Below are positions 24,932 through 34,244 of a stretch of 64,000 bases of DNA, in pieces (position 1 is the first letter of the stretch; the number at the start of each line of letters is the position of its first letter). Both the position numbers and the translations under genes were made by a program. The notes under the pieces were generated by a model, which worked only from the letters and a program-made list of their open reading frames with translations, did no database searches and had not been told where the DNA came from. Origin of the DNA: Streptomyces sp. TRM70350 (GTDB lineage Bacteria; Actinomycetota; Actinomycetes; Streptomycetales; Streptomycetaceae); contig NZ_JAHUXH010000033.1 of NCBI RefSeq assembly GCF_019219825.1, positions 1-64,000 on the forward strand, written 5' to 3'.

Positions 24932-25699
24932 ATGACCCCCACCGCAGCCTCCCGTATCGCCGTCGTCACCGGCGCCAGCAGCGGAATCGGCGCCGCGACG
25001 GCACGGCAGCTGGCGGCCGCGGGCTACCGCGTCGTCCTCACCGCCCGCCGCAAGGACCGCATCGAGGCGCTGGCCGAGGAGATCAACGCGGCCGGCGGCC
25101 AGGCGACCTCGTACCCCCTGGACGTCACCGACCGCGCGGCGGTGGACGAGTTCGCGACCGCCTTCAAGACGGTCGGCGTGCTCGTGAACAACGCGGGCGG
25201 CGCACTGGGCGCCGACCCCGTGGCCACCGGCGACCCGGCGGACTGGCGCCAGATGTACGAGACGAACGTCATCGGCACCCTCAACCTCACCCAGGCCCTG
25301 CTCCCCAAGCTGGAGGCGAGCGGTGACGGCACGGTGGTGGTCGTCTCCTCCACCGCGGGCCACGCGACGTACGAGGGCGGCGCGGGCTATGTGGCCGCCA
25401 AGCACGGCGCCCACGTCCTGGCCGAAACGCTCCGCCTGGAGATCGTCGGCCGGCCGGTCCGGGTCATCGAGATCGCCCCCGGCATGGTCAGGACCGACGA
25501 GTTCGCCCTGACCCGCTTCGGCGGCGACGAGGAGAAGGCGGCGAAGGTCTACGAGGGCGTCCCCGACCCCCTCACCGCCGACGACGTCGCCGACACCATC
25601 ACCTGGGCGGTCACCCGCCCCAGCCACGTCAACATCGACCTCCTGGTGGTCCGCCCCCGAGCCCAGGCGTCCAACACGAAGGTCCACCGCGCGAAGTAA
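24932..25699 (+). CDS. SDR-family NAD(P)-dependent oxidoreductase
   Basis: 255 residues. Rossmann motif VTGASSGIG at residues 12-20, NNAGG at 86-90, catalytic Ser140, Tyr153 and Lys157 (GYVAAKHG). The PGMVRTDEF segment follows. The Arg-Arg-Lys at 39-41 after the second strand suggests NADP preference. Resembles classical short-chain dehydrogenases of the serine/3-hydroxy acid (YdfG) type. Substrate not determinable. A GAGGAGCAG ribosome-binding site lies eight to nine nt before the start. Confidence 0.92.
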   Translation: MTPTAASRIAVVTGASSGIGAATARQLAAAGYRVVLTARRKDRIEALAEEINAAGGQATSYPLDVTDRAAVDEFATAFKTVGVLVNNAGGALGADPVATGDPADWRQMYETNVIGTLNLTQALLPKLEASGDGTVVVVSSTAGHATYEGGAGYVAAKHGAHVLAETLRLEIVGRPVRVIEIAPGMVRTDEFALTRFGGDEEKAAKVYEGVPDPLTADDVADTITWAVTRPSHVNIDLLVVRPRAQASNTKVHRAK

Positions 25700-25864
25700 C
25701 TCCCCGGGCTCCCGCCCATCATGCGCAAGTCGAGCCTTGCCCGGGGCGCGCCCGCGTGGTTCCTGGCGTGCTCGCCGCCGCACTTCTCGATGCCGGTCAG
25801 CGACACGTCCATGCGGGTCGCAACGCAAGCGCGGCCACCAGCACAGGCTTCAACCCGGCGAGAC

Positions 25865-25880
25865 CCCCGGCTCACCGGGG
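25865..25880 (-). terminator. Hairpin just after the rtcB stop
   Basis: CCCCGG-CTCA-CCGGGG, 11 nt beyond the rtcB stop codon on the minus strand. Short GC stem without a U-run. The rest of 25700-25891 holds no gene. Confidence 0.45.
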
Positions 25881-25891
25881 ACCTCAGCGCA

Positions 25892-27085
25892 TCAGCCCTT
25901 CACACAGACAACCTGCCGCAGCTTCGCCACGACCTCCACCAGGTCCCGCTGCTGGTCGATGACCTGCTCGATCGGCTTGTAGGCGCCCGGGATCTCGTCC
26001 ACCACACCAGAGTCCTTGCGGCACTCCACGCCCCGCGTCTGCTCCTCCAGGTCCTTCGTGGAGAAGCGCCGCTTTGCGGCGTTACGGCTCATCCGCCGGC
26101 CTGCGCCGTGCGAGGCGGAGTTGAAGGACTTCTCATTGCCCAGACCCTTCACGATGTACGAGCCCGTGCCCATGGAGCCCGGGATGATCCCGTACTCCCC
26201 GGAGCCGGCCCGGATCGCGCCCTTGCGGGTGACGAGCAGGTCCATCCCCTCGTACCGCTCCTCCGCCACGTAGTTGTGGTGGCAGGAGATCTCCTGCTCG
26301 AAGACCGGCTTGGCCTTCTTGAACTCCTTGCGGATCACGTCCTTCAGGAGCGCCATCATGATCATTCGGTTGTACTTGGCGTACTCCTGCGCCCAGAACA
26401 GGTCGTTGCGGTACGCCGCCATCTGCGGGGTGTCCGCGACGAAGACGGCGAGGTCGCGGTCGATCAGGCCCTGGTTGTGCGGGAGCTTCTGGGCCACGCC
26501 GATGTGGTGCTCGGCGAGTTCCTTGCCGATGTTCCGGGAACCGGAGTGGAGCATAAGCCACACCGAACTGGATGAATCTACACAAATCTCGACAAAATGA
26601 TTTCCGTGGCCAAGGGTCCCCATTTGCGCAGCCGCCCGTTCCTTGCGGAACCGGACCGCCTCAGCAACCCGGTCGAACCGCGCCCAGAAGTCGTCCCACC
26701 CCCCGGTCGCGAACCCGTGCAGCCGCCCCGGGTCGACGGGGCTGTCGTGCATGCCCCGCCCCACCGGAATCGCCGCCTCGATCTTCGACCGCAGCCGCGA
26801 CAGATCCCCGGGAAGATCGTTCTCCGTCAGCGACGTCCTCACCGCCGACATCCCGCACCCGATGTCCACCCCCACCGCCGCAGGGCACACCGCGCCCCGC
26901 ATCGCGATCACCGACCCGACCGTCGCCCCCTTGCCGTAGTGCACGTCCGGCATGACCGCGAGCCCCTTGATCCACGGCAGCGTCGCGACGTTCCGCAGCT
27001 GCTGGAGCGCCACGTCCTCGACCGTCGCGGGGTCCGTCCACAGACGGATCGGCACCTTCGCGCCCGGCATCTCGACATACGACAT
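25892..27085 (-). CDS. rtcB: RtcB-type RNA ligase
   Basis: 397 residues. RtcB joins 2',3'-cyclic phosphate (or 3'-phosphate) and 5'-OH RNA ends using GTP and manganese. Metal ligands are in GVDIGCGM (72-79, Asp and Cys) and GTLGHGNHF (156-164). The guanylylated His is His326 in SHGAGRRMSR, and SGSRNIGKEL lies at 181-190. Length and motifs indicate a complete bacterial RtcB of the short class. It stands alone: no archease, rtcA or rtcR-like gene adjoins it. Confidence 0.95.
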   Translation of the reverse strand: MSYVEMPGAKVPIRLWTDPATVEDVALQQLRNVATLPWIKGLAVMPDVHYGKGATVGSVIAMRGAVCPAAVGVDIGCGMSAVRTSLTENDLPGDLSRLRSKIEAAIPVGRGMHDSPVDPGRLHGFATGGWDDFWARFDRVAEAVRFRKERAAAQMGTLGHGNHFVEICVDSSSSVWLMLHSGSRNIGKELAEHHIGVAQKLPHNQGLIDRDLAVFVADTPQMAAYRNDLFWAQEYAKYNRMIMMALLKDVIRKEFKKAKPVFEQEISCHHNYVAEERYEGMDLLVTRKGAIRAGSGEYGIIPGSMGTGSYIVKGLGNEKSFNSASHGAGRRMSRNAAKRRFSTKDLEEQTRGVECRKDSGVVDEIPGAYKPIEQVIDQQRDLVEVVAKLRQVVCVKG

Positions 27086-27254
27086 ATCGTCCTCATTTCC
27101 CCCGGAAGAAAATCAAAGCCTCACAACGCAAAACCGGCGCCAAGGTCGACGTAAAGGACAACGGACCGGCGTTCACGGCAGCGCGTGCGATACACATTGT
27201 CTCCAGGGTGAGCCCCGGGACAGCAAGCGATTAACCAGCGAGAGGAGCCTGACC

Positions 27255-28094
27255 GTGCAGCGGAAGGCGTACGTAACCGGCGTCGCGGCGCTCCTCGCGG
27301 CCCTGCTGGCCGGCTGCACCGGCGGCTCCGACGACGGCGACACCACGGACAGCGCCAACTCCGACAACGCCGGTACGGCACCGGCGGCCGCCCAGCCCGG
27401 CCGCTACCGCACCCTCCCCGAACCCTGCCGCGCGGTCCGCGAGGACACCCTCGACTCCCTCCTGCCCGGCCTCCGGCAGATCGCCGACGAGGAACAGCGC
27501 GAGCAGGCCTACCAGGGCAAGCCCACGCTCACCTACGACAACGACCGCAAGGTCGGCTGCCGCTGGAAGGTCGAGTCCACCTCCGCCACGAACCACCTGT
27601 TCGTCGACTTCGAGCGCGTGGTGTCGTACGACAACGCGGTCAGCGACGACAACCAGGCGCAGGAGCTGTTCGCGGCCGAGCAGGAGGCGGCGGACCTGCC
27701 GGAGCCCACGGCGACGCAGACGGAGACGGGGACCGCGACGGAGTCGGAGTCCCCGACCGGGGCGACCTCCCCGTCCGCCACCGTCTCCCCCGGCACCCCC
27801 TCGGGCACCCCCAGCGGCACATCGAGCGCCACCGCCACCGCCACCCCCACCGCCCTCCAGCCCCGCGTCCTCGACGACCTCGCCGACGAGGCCTTCGTCG
27901 ACGACGAGCTGAGCAGCTCCGGTTCGACGGCCAAACGGCGCACGGTGACTGTGGCGTTCCGCACGTCCAACGTCATCGTGACCATCGAGTACGAGGAGCA
28001 GCCGGCGACCGTCGGAGTCGTCCCGGACAGCAAGGAAATGCAGGACAGGGCCCGGAAGCTGGCCGCGCAGCTGGCCGATTCGCTCGCGGAGTAG
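27255..28094 (+). CDS. DUF3558-type lipoprotein
   Basis: 279 residues from the GTG at 27255, seven nt after GAGGAG. Lipobox LLAGC at residues about 17-21 after a short signal sequence. A paired-Cys domain of DUF3558 type (PEPCRAVREDTLDSLLPGL, VGCRWKVES) is interrupted by a Thr/Ser/Pro/Glu-rich linker of about 60 residues (TATQTETGTATESESPTG), followed by a strand-rich tail. Anchored on the outer face of the membrane. The next gene encodes a related lipoprotein; together they look like a duplicated pair. Confidence 0.8.
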   Translation: MQRKAYVTGVAALLAALLAGCTGGSDDGDTTDSANSDNAGTAPAAAQPGRYRTLPEPCRAVREDTLDSLLPGLRQIADEEQREQAYQGKPTLTYDNDRKVGCRWKVESTSATNHLFVDFERVVSYDNAVSDDNQAQELFAAEQEAADLPEPTATQTETGTATESESPTGATSPSATVSPGTPSGTPSGTSSATATATPTALQPRVLDDLADEAFVDDELSSSGSTAKRRTVTVAFRTSNVIVTIEYEEQPATVGVVPDSKEMQDRARKLAAQLADSLAE

Positions 28095-28203
28095 CGCTGC
28101 TTCGGGCCCCCGCGTGAAGGGACCGAACCGAGTCCGCACAGTTCCCTCACCGCGTACCGTGACCCCTCGGACCCGTAACCCGAGTGTCATGAGTGAAGGA
28201 ACC

Positions 28204-29034
28204 ATGCAGCGACGAGCACAGCGAGCCGACCAGCCTTACCAGCGAGCCAGCCGCCGCCTCAGCCGCGTCCTTGTCGGCGCGGCGGCCGTCCCCGTGATGC
28301 TGATCGCCGCCGGCTGCTCCTCGGACTCCGGCTCCGGCGCCGACGCCAAGCAGGTGTCCGAGAGCCCGGCGGGCGCCTCCGCGAGCCCCTCGCCGACCGT
28401 TGAGGCGGCGGCGTACGCCAAGCTGCCCGAGCCGTGCAAGGTGCTGTCGAAGAAGACGCTGGAGGAACTGGTCCCGGAGGCGGGCAAGTCGGGCAAGGAG
28501 GGCAGCTCGGACGATGTGTCGGCCCGGGCCGGCTGCTCCTGGGACAGCCTCGACAACAACGGCGTCAAGGGCTCCCAGTTCCGCTGGCTGAACGTCTCCC
28601 TGCTGCGCTTCGAGTCCGACGTCACGCGCGGCTCGGGCGAGCAGCGGGCGCGGGATTACTACGACAAGCAGGTCACCGACGTCCAGTCGGCCGAGGGCGC
28701 CAAGAACACCAAGGCCGAGCAGCTCACCGGCACGGGTGACCAGGCGACGGCCGTGCGCTACGACCTGAAGAAGAAGGAAGGCGCCTTCAAGCAGCAGACG
28801 ATCGTGGCGCGCGTCGAGAACGTCGTCGTCACCCTCGACTACAACGGCGCGGGCCTGGCGGGCGACGAGACACCGGACGCCGACGACCTGATGAAGGCGG
28901 CGAAGAAGGCGGCCAAGGAGGCGGTGACCGCGGTCACGAAGGCGAACGAGACGGACGCCTCGGCGACTCCGGGCGGCACCAACTCCCCCTCCGGCTCCGC
29001 CACTTCGTCCGCGACCCCGGCGAAGAAGAGCTGA
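28204..29034 (+). CDS. DUF3558-type lipoprotein
   Basis: 276 residues from the ATG at 28204; an ATG at 28189 would add five residues. An Arg-rich N-terminus is followed by a hydrophobic stretch and lipobox IAAGC. The mature domain has KLPEPCKVLSKKTLEELVP and ARAGCSWDS, the two-Cys arrangement of the preceding protein, then a Lys-rich region and a Ser/Thr/Pro tail. Likely surface-anchored; function unknown. It follows the first lipoprotein gene by 109 nt. Confidence 0.8.
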   Translation: MQRRAQRADQPYQRASRRLSRVLVGAAAVPVMLIAAGCSSDSGSGADAKQVSESPAGASASPSPTVEAAAYAKLPEPCKVLSKKTLEELVPEAGKSGKEGSSDDVSARAGCSWDSLDNNGVKGSQFRWLNVSLLRFESDVTRGSGEQRARDYYDKQVTDVQSAEGAKNTKAEQLTGTGDQATAVRYDLKKKEGAFKQQTIVARVENVVVTLDYNGAGLAGDETPDADDLMKAAKKAAKEAVTAVTKANETDASATPGGTNSPSGSATSSATPAKKS

Positions 29035-29173
29035 CCCCGGGGACCCGGGGGATCACCGGCAGCCACCGGAAGTGTCACGGAAGGGCTGACGTACACGATC
29101 CGGCCACCCGCTCCCCGTACACATGTGCCACTCTGTTGGGCGCGCAACAACACGCAGTGGGAGGGGAATACGG

Positions 29174-30439
29174 GTGGCCGCGCCACTTCAGCTGACACGG
29201 ATGCACCGCGTTCTCATCGGCGTGGTCGTGTTCGGTGCCGTGATCATCGCGGGCATCGGCTTCGCGGGGTCGTACGCGGCCGTACGCGAGCTCGCCCTCA
29301 AGAAGGGCTTTGGGGACTTCAGTTACGTCTTCCCCATCGGCATCGACGCGGGCATCTGCGTCCTGCTCGCCCTCGACCTCCTGCTCACCTGGATCCGCAT
29401 CCCCTTCCCGCTCCTGCGCCAGACGGCGTGGCTGCTGACGGCGGCGACGATCGCCTTCAACGGCGCGGCGGCCTGGCCGGACCCGCTGGGCGTCGGGATG
29501 CACGGCGTCATCCCGATCCTGTTCGTGGTCGCCGTGGAGGCGGCCCGGCACGCGATCGGCCGCATCGCGGACATCACGGCCGACAAGCACATGGAGGGCG
29601 TCCGCCTCACCCGCTGGCTGCTCTCCCCGGTCCCCACGTTCCTGCTCTGGCGCCGGATGAAGCTGTGGGAGCTGCGCTCCTACGACCAGGTCATCAAGCT
29701 GGAGCAGGAACGTCTCGTCTACCAGGCCCGCCTCCGCTCCCGCTACGGCCGTGCCTGGCGCCGCAAGGCCCCGGTGGAGGCCCTGATGCCGCTGCGCCTG
29801 GCCAAGTACGGCGTCCCCCTCGCGGACACGGCCCCGGCGGGACTGGCGGCGGCGGGCATCGAGCCGACACTGATACCACCGGCACCGCAGCAGCACGCCT
29901 TGGAGTCGGCTGCGGCACCTCCCAGCGAGCAGCGCCCCCAACGCGACGGCGACCAGGACTCCGCGCACCTCGACCAGCCGGAGCACCAGAACCCCTGGCT
30001 CCACGCCCGCGACCCGCAGACCATCGAGTACCACGGCGGCTACGACCCCGACTACGACCCGGAAGCCGCGTACGCCGAGTGGTACGAGGAGCAGCGCCGG
30101 GCGGAGCAGTCCCAGCAGTACCAGCAGCAGTACGAGGAACCCCCGCCGGTCCCCGAGCCCTCACCGGAGGACACCGGCACGTTCCCCATCCCGGTGGGCC
30201 CGGGCCGCACCCGGGAACTGGGCGAAGGCGTCGGATCCCTGCCCCCCGTACCGGACGACGAGTCGTTCTACCAGGTCTTCAAGCAGTCGATCAACGGCAG
30301 CTACCCGACCCCGAACCAGCTCATGGACAACATCGAGGCGGAGTTCGGCATCCGCCTCGACGGTTCGGAGGCCAAACGCCTGGTCAACGACTTCACGAAC
30401 CGCCATTACACGGAACTGGAAGAAGACCACATCGCGTAA
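29174..30439 (+). CDS. DUF2637 membrane protein
   Basis: 421 residues from the GTG at 29174, seven nt after GAGGGG. Four membrane helices in the first 150 residues (VLIGVVVFGAVIIAGIGFAG; a YVFPIGIDAGICVLLALDLL helix; WLLTAATIAFNGAAAWP; MHGVIPILFVVAVEAAR), the DUF2637/SpdB-like domain known from actinomycete plasmid-transfer proteins and their chromosomal relatives. A basic region, a Gln/Tyr/Pro/Asp-rich linker (YDPDYDPEAAYAEWYEEQ) and a conserved C-terminal winged-helix-like end (YPTPNQLMDNIEAEFGIRLD) follow. This last part is reminiscent of regulatory or partner-binding domains in chromosomal homologues. Confidence 0.82.
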   Translation: MAAPLQLTRMHRVLIGVVVFGAVIIAGIGFAGSYAAVRELALKKGFGDFSYVFPIGIDAGICVLLALDLLLTWIRIPFPLLRQTAWLLTAATIAFNGAAAWPDPLGVGMHGVIPILFVVAVEAARHAIGRIADITADKHMEGVRLTRWLLSPVPTFLLWRRMKLWELRSYDQVIKLEQERLVYQARLRSRYGRAWRRKAPVEALMPLRLAKYGVPLADTAPAGLAAAGIEPTLIPPAPQQHALESAAAPPSEQRPQRDGDQDSAHLDQPEHQNPWLHARDPQTIEYHGGYDPDYDPEAAYAEWYEEQRRAEQSQQYQQQYEEPPPVPEPSPEDTGTFPIPVGPGRTRELGEGVGSLPPVPDDESFYQVFKQSINGSYPTPNQLMDNIEAEFGIRLDGSEAKRLVNDFTNRHYTELEEDHIA

Positions 30440-30481
30440 GACGAAGTGAAGGCAAGAGGAAGTAAGACAAAGCAAGACGAA

Positions 30482-30508
30482 GGGGCCCTCGCTTGAGGGC
30501 CCCTCTCT
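30482..30508. terminator. Bidirectional terminator between DUF2637 gene and lysyl-tRNA synthetase
   Basis: GGGGCCCTC-GCTT-GAGGGCCCC, a perfect 9-bp stem, followed by TCTCTGT, between convergent genes. Confidence 0.85.
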
Positions 30509-30511
30509 GTC

Positions 30512-32257
30512 CTACTCCCCGAGCAGCCTCCGTACCCGCTCCTGCCCCACCGCCAGCAGCAGCGTGGGCAGCCGCGGCCCGGTGTCCCGGCCCACCAGCA
30601 GGTGGTACAGCTGCGCGAAGAACGCCCGCTGGGCCGTCTTGATCTCCGGCGGCAGTTCCTTCGGCGTGGCGTCGGCGGGGAAGCCCGCCTGGACCTTGGG
30701 CACCCCGTACACGAGGTGGGTCAGGCCGTCCAGCGACCAGTGCTCCGCCAGCCCGTCGAGCAGCAGCCGGATCGACTGCTGGGACGCCTCGTCGAGCGAC
30801 TTCAGCAGCTCGACGTCGGGCTCCTCGCGCACGATGGTCCGCTGGTCGGCGGGCACGTGCGTGTTGATCCACGCCTCGGCCTTGGCGTACCGGGGCCGCA
30901 CCTCGTCGAGCGAGCCGAGCGGCTTGTCGGGGTCCAGCTCGCTGAGGATCCGCAGCGCCTGGTCCTCGTGCCCGGCGGTGATGTCGGCGACGGACGCGAG
31001 GGTCCGGTACGGCATCGGCCGCGGGGTCTTCGGCAGCTCACCGGCGGCCGTGCGCACCGCACGGGAGTGCGCGGCCACGTCCGCGGGCAGCGCGGAGCCG
31101 TCGGCCACCTTGGCGTCGAGCTTGTCCCACTCGTCGTAGAGCCGCTGGATCTCCTGGTCGAAGGCGATCTTGAACGACTGGTTGGGCCTGCGCCGGGCGT
31201 ACAGCCAGCGCAGCAGCTGCGGCTCCATGATCTTCAGCGCGTCGGCCGGGGTGGGCACCCCGCCCCGCGACGACGACATCTTCGCCATCCCGGAGATCCC
31301 CACGAACGCGTACATGGGCCCGATCGGCTGCTTGCCGCCGAAGATCCCGACGATCTGGCCGCCCACCTGGAAGCTGGACCCCGGGGACGAGTGATCGACA
31401 CCACTGGGCTCGAAGATCACCCCCTCGTACGCCCACCGCATCGGCCAGTCGACCTTCCAGACCAGCTTGCCGCGGTTGAACTCGTTCAGCCGGACGGTCT
31501 CGGAGAAGCCGCAGGCCGTGCAGGCGTACGTCAGCTCGGTGGTGTTGTCGGCGTAGGAGGTGACGGTGGTGAAGTCCTTCTCGCAGTTGCCGCAGTAGGG
31601 CTTGTACGGGAAGTACCCGGCGGAGCCGGAGCTGCCGTCGTCCTCGCTCGCCGCCCCGGAGCCCTCAGCGGCCTCGATCTCGGCCTCGTCGACGGGCTTC
31701 TGCTGCGACTTCTTGGCCTGAGCCTTCGGCTTGGTCCGGTACTGCGCGAGCACGGCGTCGATGTCGCCCCGGTGCCGCATCGCGTGCAGGATCTGCTCGC
31801 GGTACGCCCCGGAGGTGTACTGCGCGGTCTGGCTGATCCCGTCGAACTCGACGCCCAGCTCGCCCAGCGACTCGATCATGGCCGCCTTGAAGTGCTCGGC
31901 CCAGTTCGGGTACGGCGACCCGGCGGGCGCCGGCACGGAGGTCAGCGGCTTGCCGATGTGCTCACTCCAGGACTCGTCGGCCCCGGCGACACCGGCGGGC
32001 ACCTTGCGGTACCGGTCGTAGTCGTCCCACGAGATCAGATGCCGCACCTCACGGCCCCGCCGCCGGATCTCGTCGGCGACGAGGTGCGGGGTCATGACCT
32101 CCCGCAGGTTCCCCAGGTGAATGGGCCCGGAGGGCGAGAGCCCGGACGCGACGACGACGGGTTTGCCCGGGGCCCGACGCTCCGACTCCTCGATGACCTC
32201 ATCCGCGAAACGGGAGACCCAGTCGGTGGTCTCGGTGCTCAGAGCCACGATCGGCAC
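30512..32257 (-). CDS. lysK: Class I lysyl-tRNA synthetase
   Basis: 581 residues from the GTG at 32257; a GTG at 32248 is also possible. Class I signatures: SGPIHLGN (HIGH-like, 43-50) and MAKMSSSRG (KMSKS-like, about 320-328). A zinc-finger pair YCGNCEKD and CTACGF sits in the middle, preceded by an Ala/Glu/Ser-rich insertion of about 30 residues. It charges tRNA-Lys by the archaeal-type class I fold, which Streptomyces may carry in addition to a class II LysS. Divergent from argS, sharing a 136-nt promoter region. Confidence 0.94.
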   Translation of the reverse strand: MPIVALSTETTDWVSRFADEVIEESERRAPGKPVVVASGLSPSGPIHLGNLREVMTPHLVADEIRRRGREVRHLISWDDYDRYRKVPAGVAGADESWSEHIGKPLTSVPAPAGSPYPNWAEHFKAAMIESLGELGVEFDGISQTAQYTSGAYREQILHAMRHRGDIDAVLAQYRTKPKAQAKKSQQKPVDEAEIEAAEGSGAASEDDGSSGSAGYFPYKPYCGNCEKDFTTVTSYADNTTELTYACTACGFSETVRLNEFNRGKLVWKVDWPMRWAYEGVIFEPSGVDHSSPGSSFQVGGQIVGIFGGKQPIGPMYAFVGISGMAKMSSSRGGVPTPADALKIMEPQLLRWLYARRRPNQSFKIAFDQEIQRLYDEWDKLDAKVADGSALPADVAAHSRAVRTAAGELPKTPRPMPYRTLASVADITAGHEDQALRILSELDPDKPLGSLDEVRPRYAKAEAWINTHVPADQRTIVREEPDVELLKSLDEASQQSIRLLLDGLAEHWSLDGLTHLVYGVPKVQAGFPADATPKELPPEIKTAQRAFFAQLYHLLVGRDTGPRLPTLLLAVGQERVRRLLGE

Positions 32258-32393
32258 GTCCTCTTTTTCCTGAGAGCTGTGGTGGAGATTCTCCATTCTC
32301 CCAGACCGCATCGCGCCCGGGAAAACCGCTTTACCCCCCATGGGATACTGACCGTGTCTATCTGAACCCACGAGGAGAACGGCACCCACTTCT
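32258..32393. other. Shared lysK-argS divergent promoter region
   Basis: 136 nt between divergent synthetase genes. CTCTTTTTCCTGAGAG near 32261-32276 is the lysK ribosome-binding region (AGAGGAC on the minus strand). GAGGAGAAC lies about 16 nt before the argS ATG, further than usual. No T-box-like leader could fit. Confidence 0.5.
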
Positions 32394-34163
32394 ATGGCCC
32401 CGGTCACGTCCCTCAGCGACTCCGTCAACCAGCAGCTCGCCTCCGCCATCTCCGCAGCCCTGCCGGAGACCACCGCGGACCCGCTGCTGCGACGTAGCGA
32501 CCGGGCCGACTTCCAGGCGAACGGCATTCTGGCACTCGCCAAGAAGGCGAAGGCGAACCCTCGTGACCTGGCGACGCAGGTCGTCGCCCAGGTGGTCACC
32601 GGTGACGTGATCAAGGACATCGAAGTCTCGGGCCCCGGCTTCCTGAACGTCACGCTCACCGACAGGTCGATCATCGAGAACCTCGCGGCCCGGTACGCCG
32701 ACACCGACCGTCTCGGTGTACCCCGAGCGGAGCGTCCCGGCACGACGGTCATCGACTACGCCCAGCCCAACGTGGCGAAGGAGATGCACGTCGGCCACCT
32801 CCGCTCCGCGGTGATCGGCGACTCGGTCGTCCAGCTCCTGGAGTTCACCGGCGAGAACGTCATCCGCCGGCACCACATCGGCGACTGGGGCACCCAGTTC
32901 GGCATGCTCATCCAGTATCTCGACGAGCACCCGCACGAGCTGGACCACAAGGCCGGCATCGAGGACACCGCGGTCTCCGGCGAGGAGGCGATGTCGAACC
33001 TCGACCGCCTCTACAAGGCCGCCCGCAAGCTGTTCGACTCCGACGAGGAGTTCAAGACCAGGGCGCGCCGCCGCGTCGTCGACCTCCAGGCCGGCGACCC
33101 GCACACCCTCGCCATGTGGCAGAAGTTCGTCGACGAGTCGAAGATCTACTTCTTCTCCGTCTTCGAGAAGCTGGACATGGAGGTCCGCGACCCCGACATC
33201 GTCGGCGAGTCCGGCTACAACGACATGCTCGCCGAGACCTGCCGCCTCCTGGAGGAATCAGGAGTGGCCGTCCGCTCGGAGGGCGCGCTGTGCGTCTTCT
33301 TCGACGACATCAAGGGCCCGGACGGCAAGCCGGTCCCGCTGATCGTGCAGAAGTCGGACGGCGGCTACGGCTACGCGGCGACGGACCTGTCCGCGATCCG
33401 CGACCGCGTCTTCAACCTGAAGGCGAACAGCCTGATCTACGTGGTGGACGCCCGCCAGTCCCTCCACTTCAGGATGGTCTTCGAGACGGCCCGCCGGGCG
33501 GGCTGGCTGAACGACGACGTGAAGGCGTACCAGCTGGCCTTCGGCACGGTCCTCGGCAAGGACGGCAAGCCGTTCAAGACGCGTGAGGGCGAGACGGTCC
33601 GCCTGGTCGACCTCCTCGACGAGGCGATCGACCGCGCCTCCGCGGTCGTACGGGAGAAGGCCCAGGACCTGTCCGAGGAGGAGATCGCCGAGCGCGGCGC
33701 CCAGGTGGGCATCGGCGCGGTGAAGTACGCCGACCTGTCCACGTCGGCGAACCGGGACTACAAGTTCGACCTGGACCAGATGGTCTCGCTGAACGGCGAC
33801 ACCTCGGTCTACCTCCAGTACGCCTACGCCCGTATCCAGTCGATCCTCCGCAAGGCCGGCGAGTCCCGCCCGCAGGCCCACCCGGAGCTGGACCTGCACG
33901 AGGCGGAGCGCGCGCTGGGCCTGCACGTGGACGCGTTCGCGGAGACGGTCGCGGAGGCGGCGACGGAGTACGCCCCGCACAAGCTGGCGGCGTACCTGTA
34001 CCAGCTGGCGTCGCTGTACACGTCGTTCTACGACAAGTGCCCGGTGCTGAAGGCCGAGACCCCGGAGCGGATCGAGAACCGCCTGTTCCTGTGCGACATC
34101 ACGGCCCGCACCCTGCACCAGGGCATGGCCCTCCTCGGCATCAGGACCCCCGAGCGTCTCTGA
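32394..34163 (+). CDS. argS: Arginyl-tRNA synthetase
   Basis: 589 residues. Class I synthetase with the N-terminal additional domain (residues 1-115, tRNA recognition), HVGHLRS at 132-138 (HIGH motif) preceded by AQPNVAKEM, and the catalytic core with DARQSLHFRMVF and GTVLGKDGKPFKTREGE at the position of the degenerate KMSK loop. The helical anticodon-binding domain ends at GMALLGIRTPERL. Full length for the family. It is divergent from the lysyl enzyme, an arrangement conserved in streptomycetes. Confidence 0.96.
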   Translation: MAPVTSLSDSVNQQLASAISAALPETTADPLLRRSDRADFQANGILALAKKAKANPRDLATQVVAQVVTGDVIKDIEVSGPGFLNVTLTDRSIIENLAARYADTDRLGVPRAERPGTTVIDYAQPNVAKEMHVGHLRSAVIGDSVVQLLEFTGENVIRRHHIGDWGTQFGMLIQYLDEHPHELDHKAGIEDTAVSGEEAMSNLDRLYKAARKLFDSDEEFKTRARRRVVDLQAGDPHTLAMWQKFVDESKIYFFSVFEKLDMEVRDPDIVGESGYNDMLAETCRLLEESGVAVRSEGALCVFFDDIKGPDGKPVPLIVQKSDGGYGYAATDLSAIRDRVFNLKANSLIYVVDARQSLHFRMVFETARRAGWLNDDVKAYQLAFGTVLGKDGKPFKTREGETVRLVDLLDEAIDRASAVVREKAQDLSEEEIAERGAQVGIGAVKYADLSTSANRDYKFDLDQMVSLNGDTSVYLQYAYARIQSILRKAGESRPQAHPELDLHEAERALGLHVDAFAETVAEAATEYAPHKLAAYLYQLASLYTSFYDKCPVLKAETPERIENRLFLCDITARTLHQGMALLGIRTPERL

Positions 34164-34244
34164 CAGCCGGTTTCCCCGCTCGACCCTCCAACGGCGCTTG
34201 TCCTGTTACCTTTTGAGACCGTTGGTCATCGAGGGGGACTGCGG

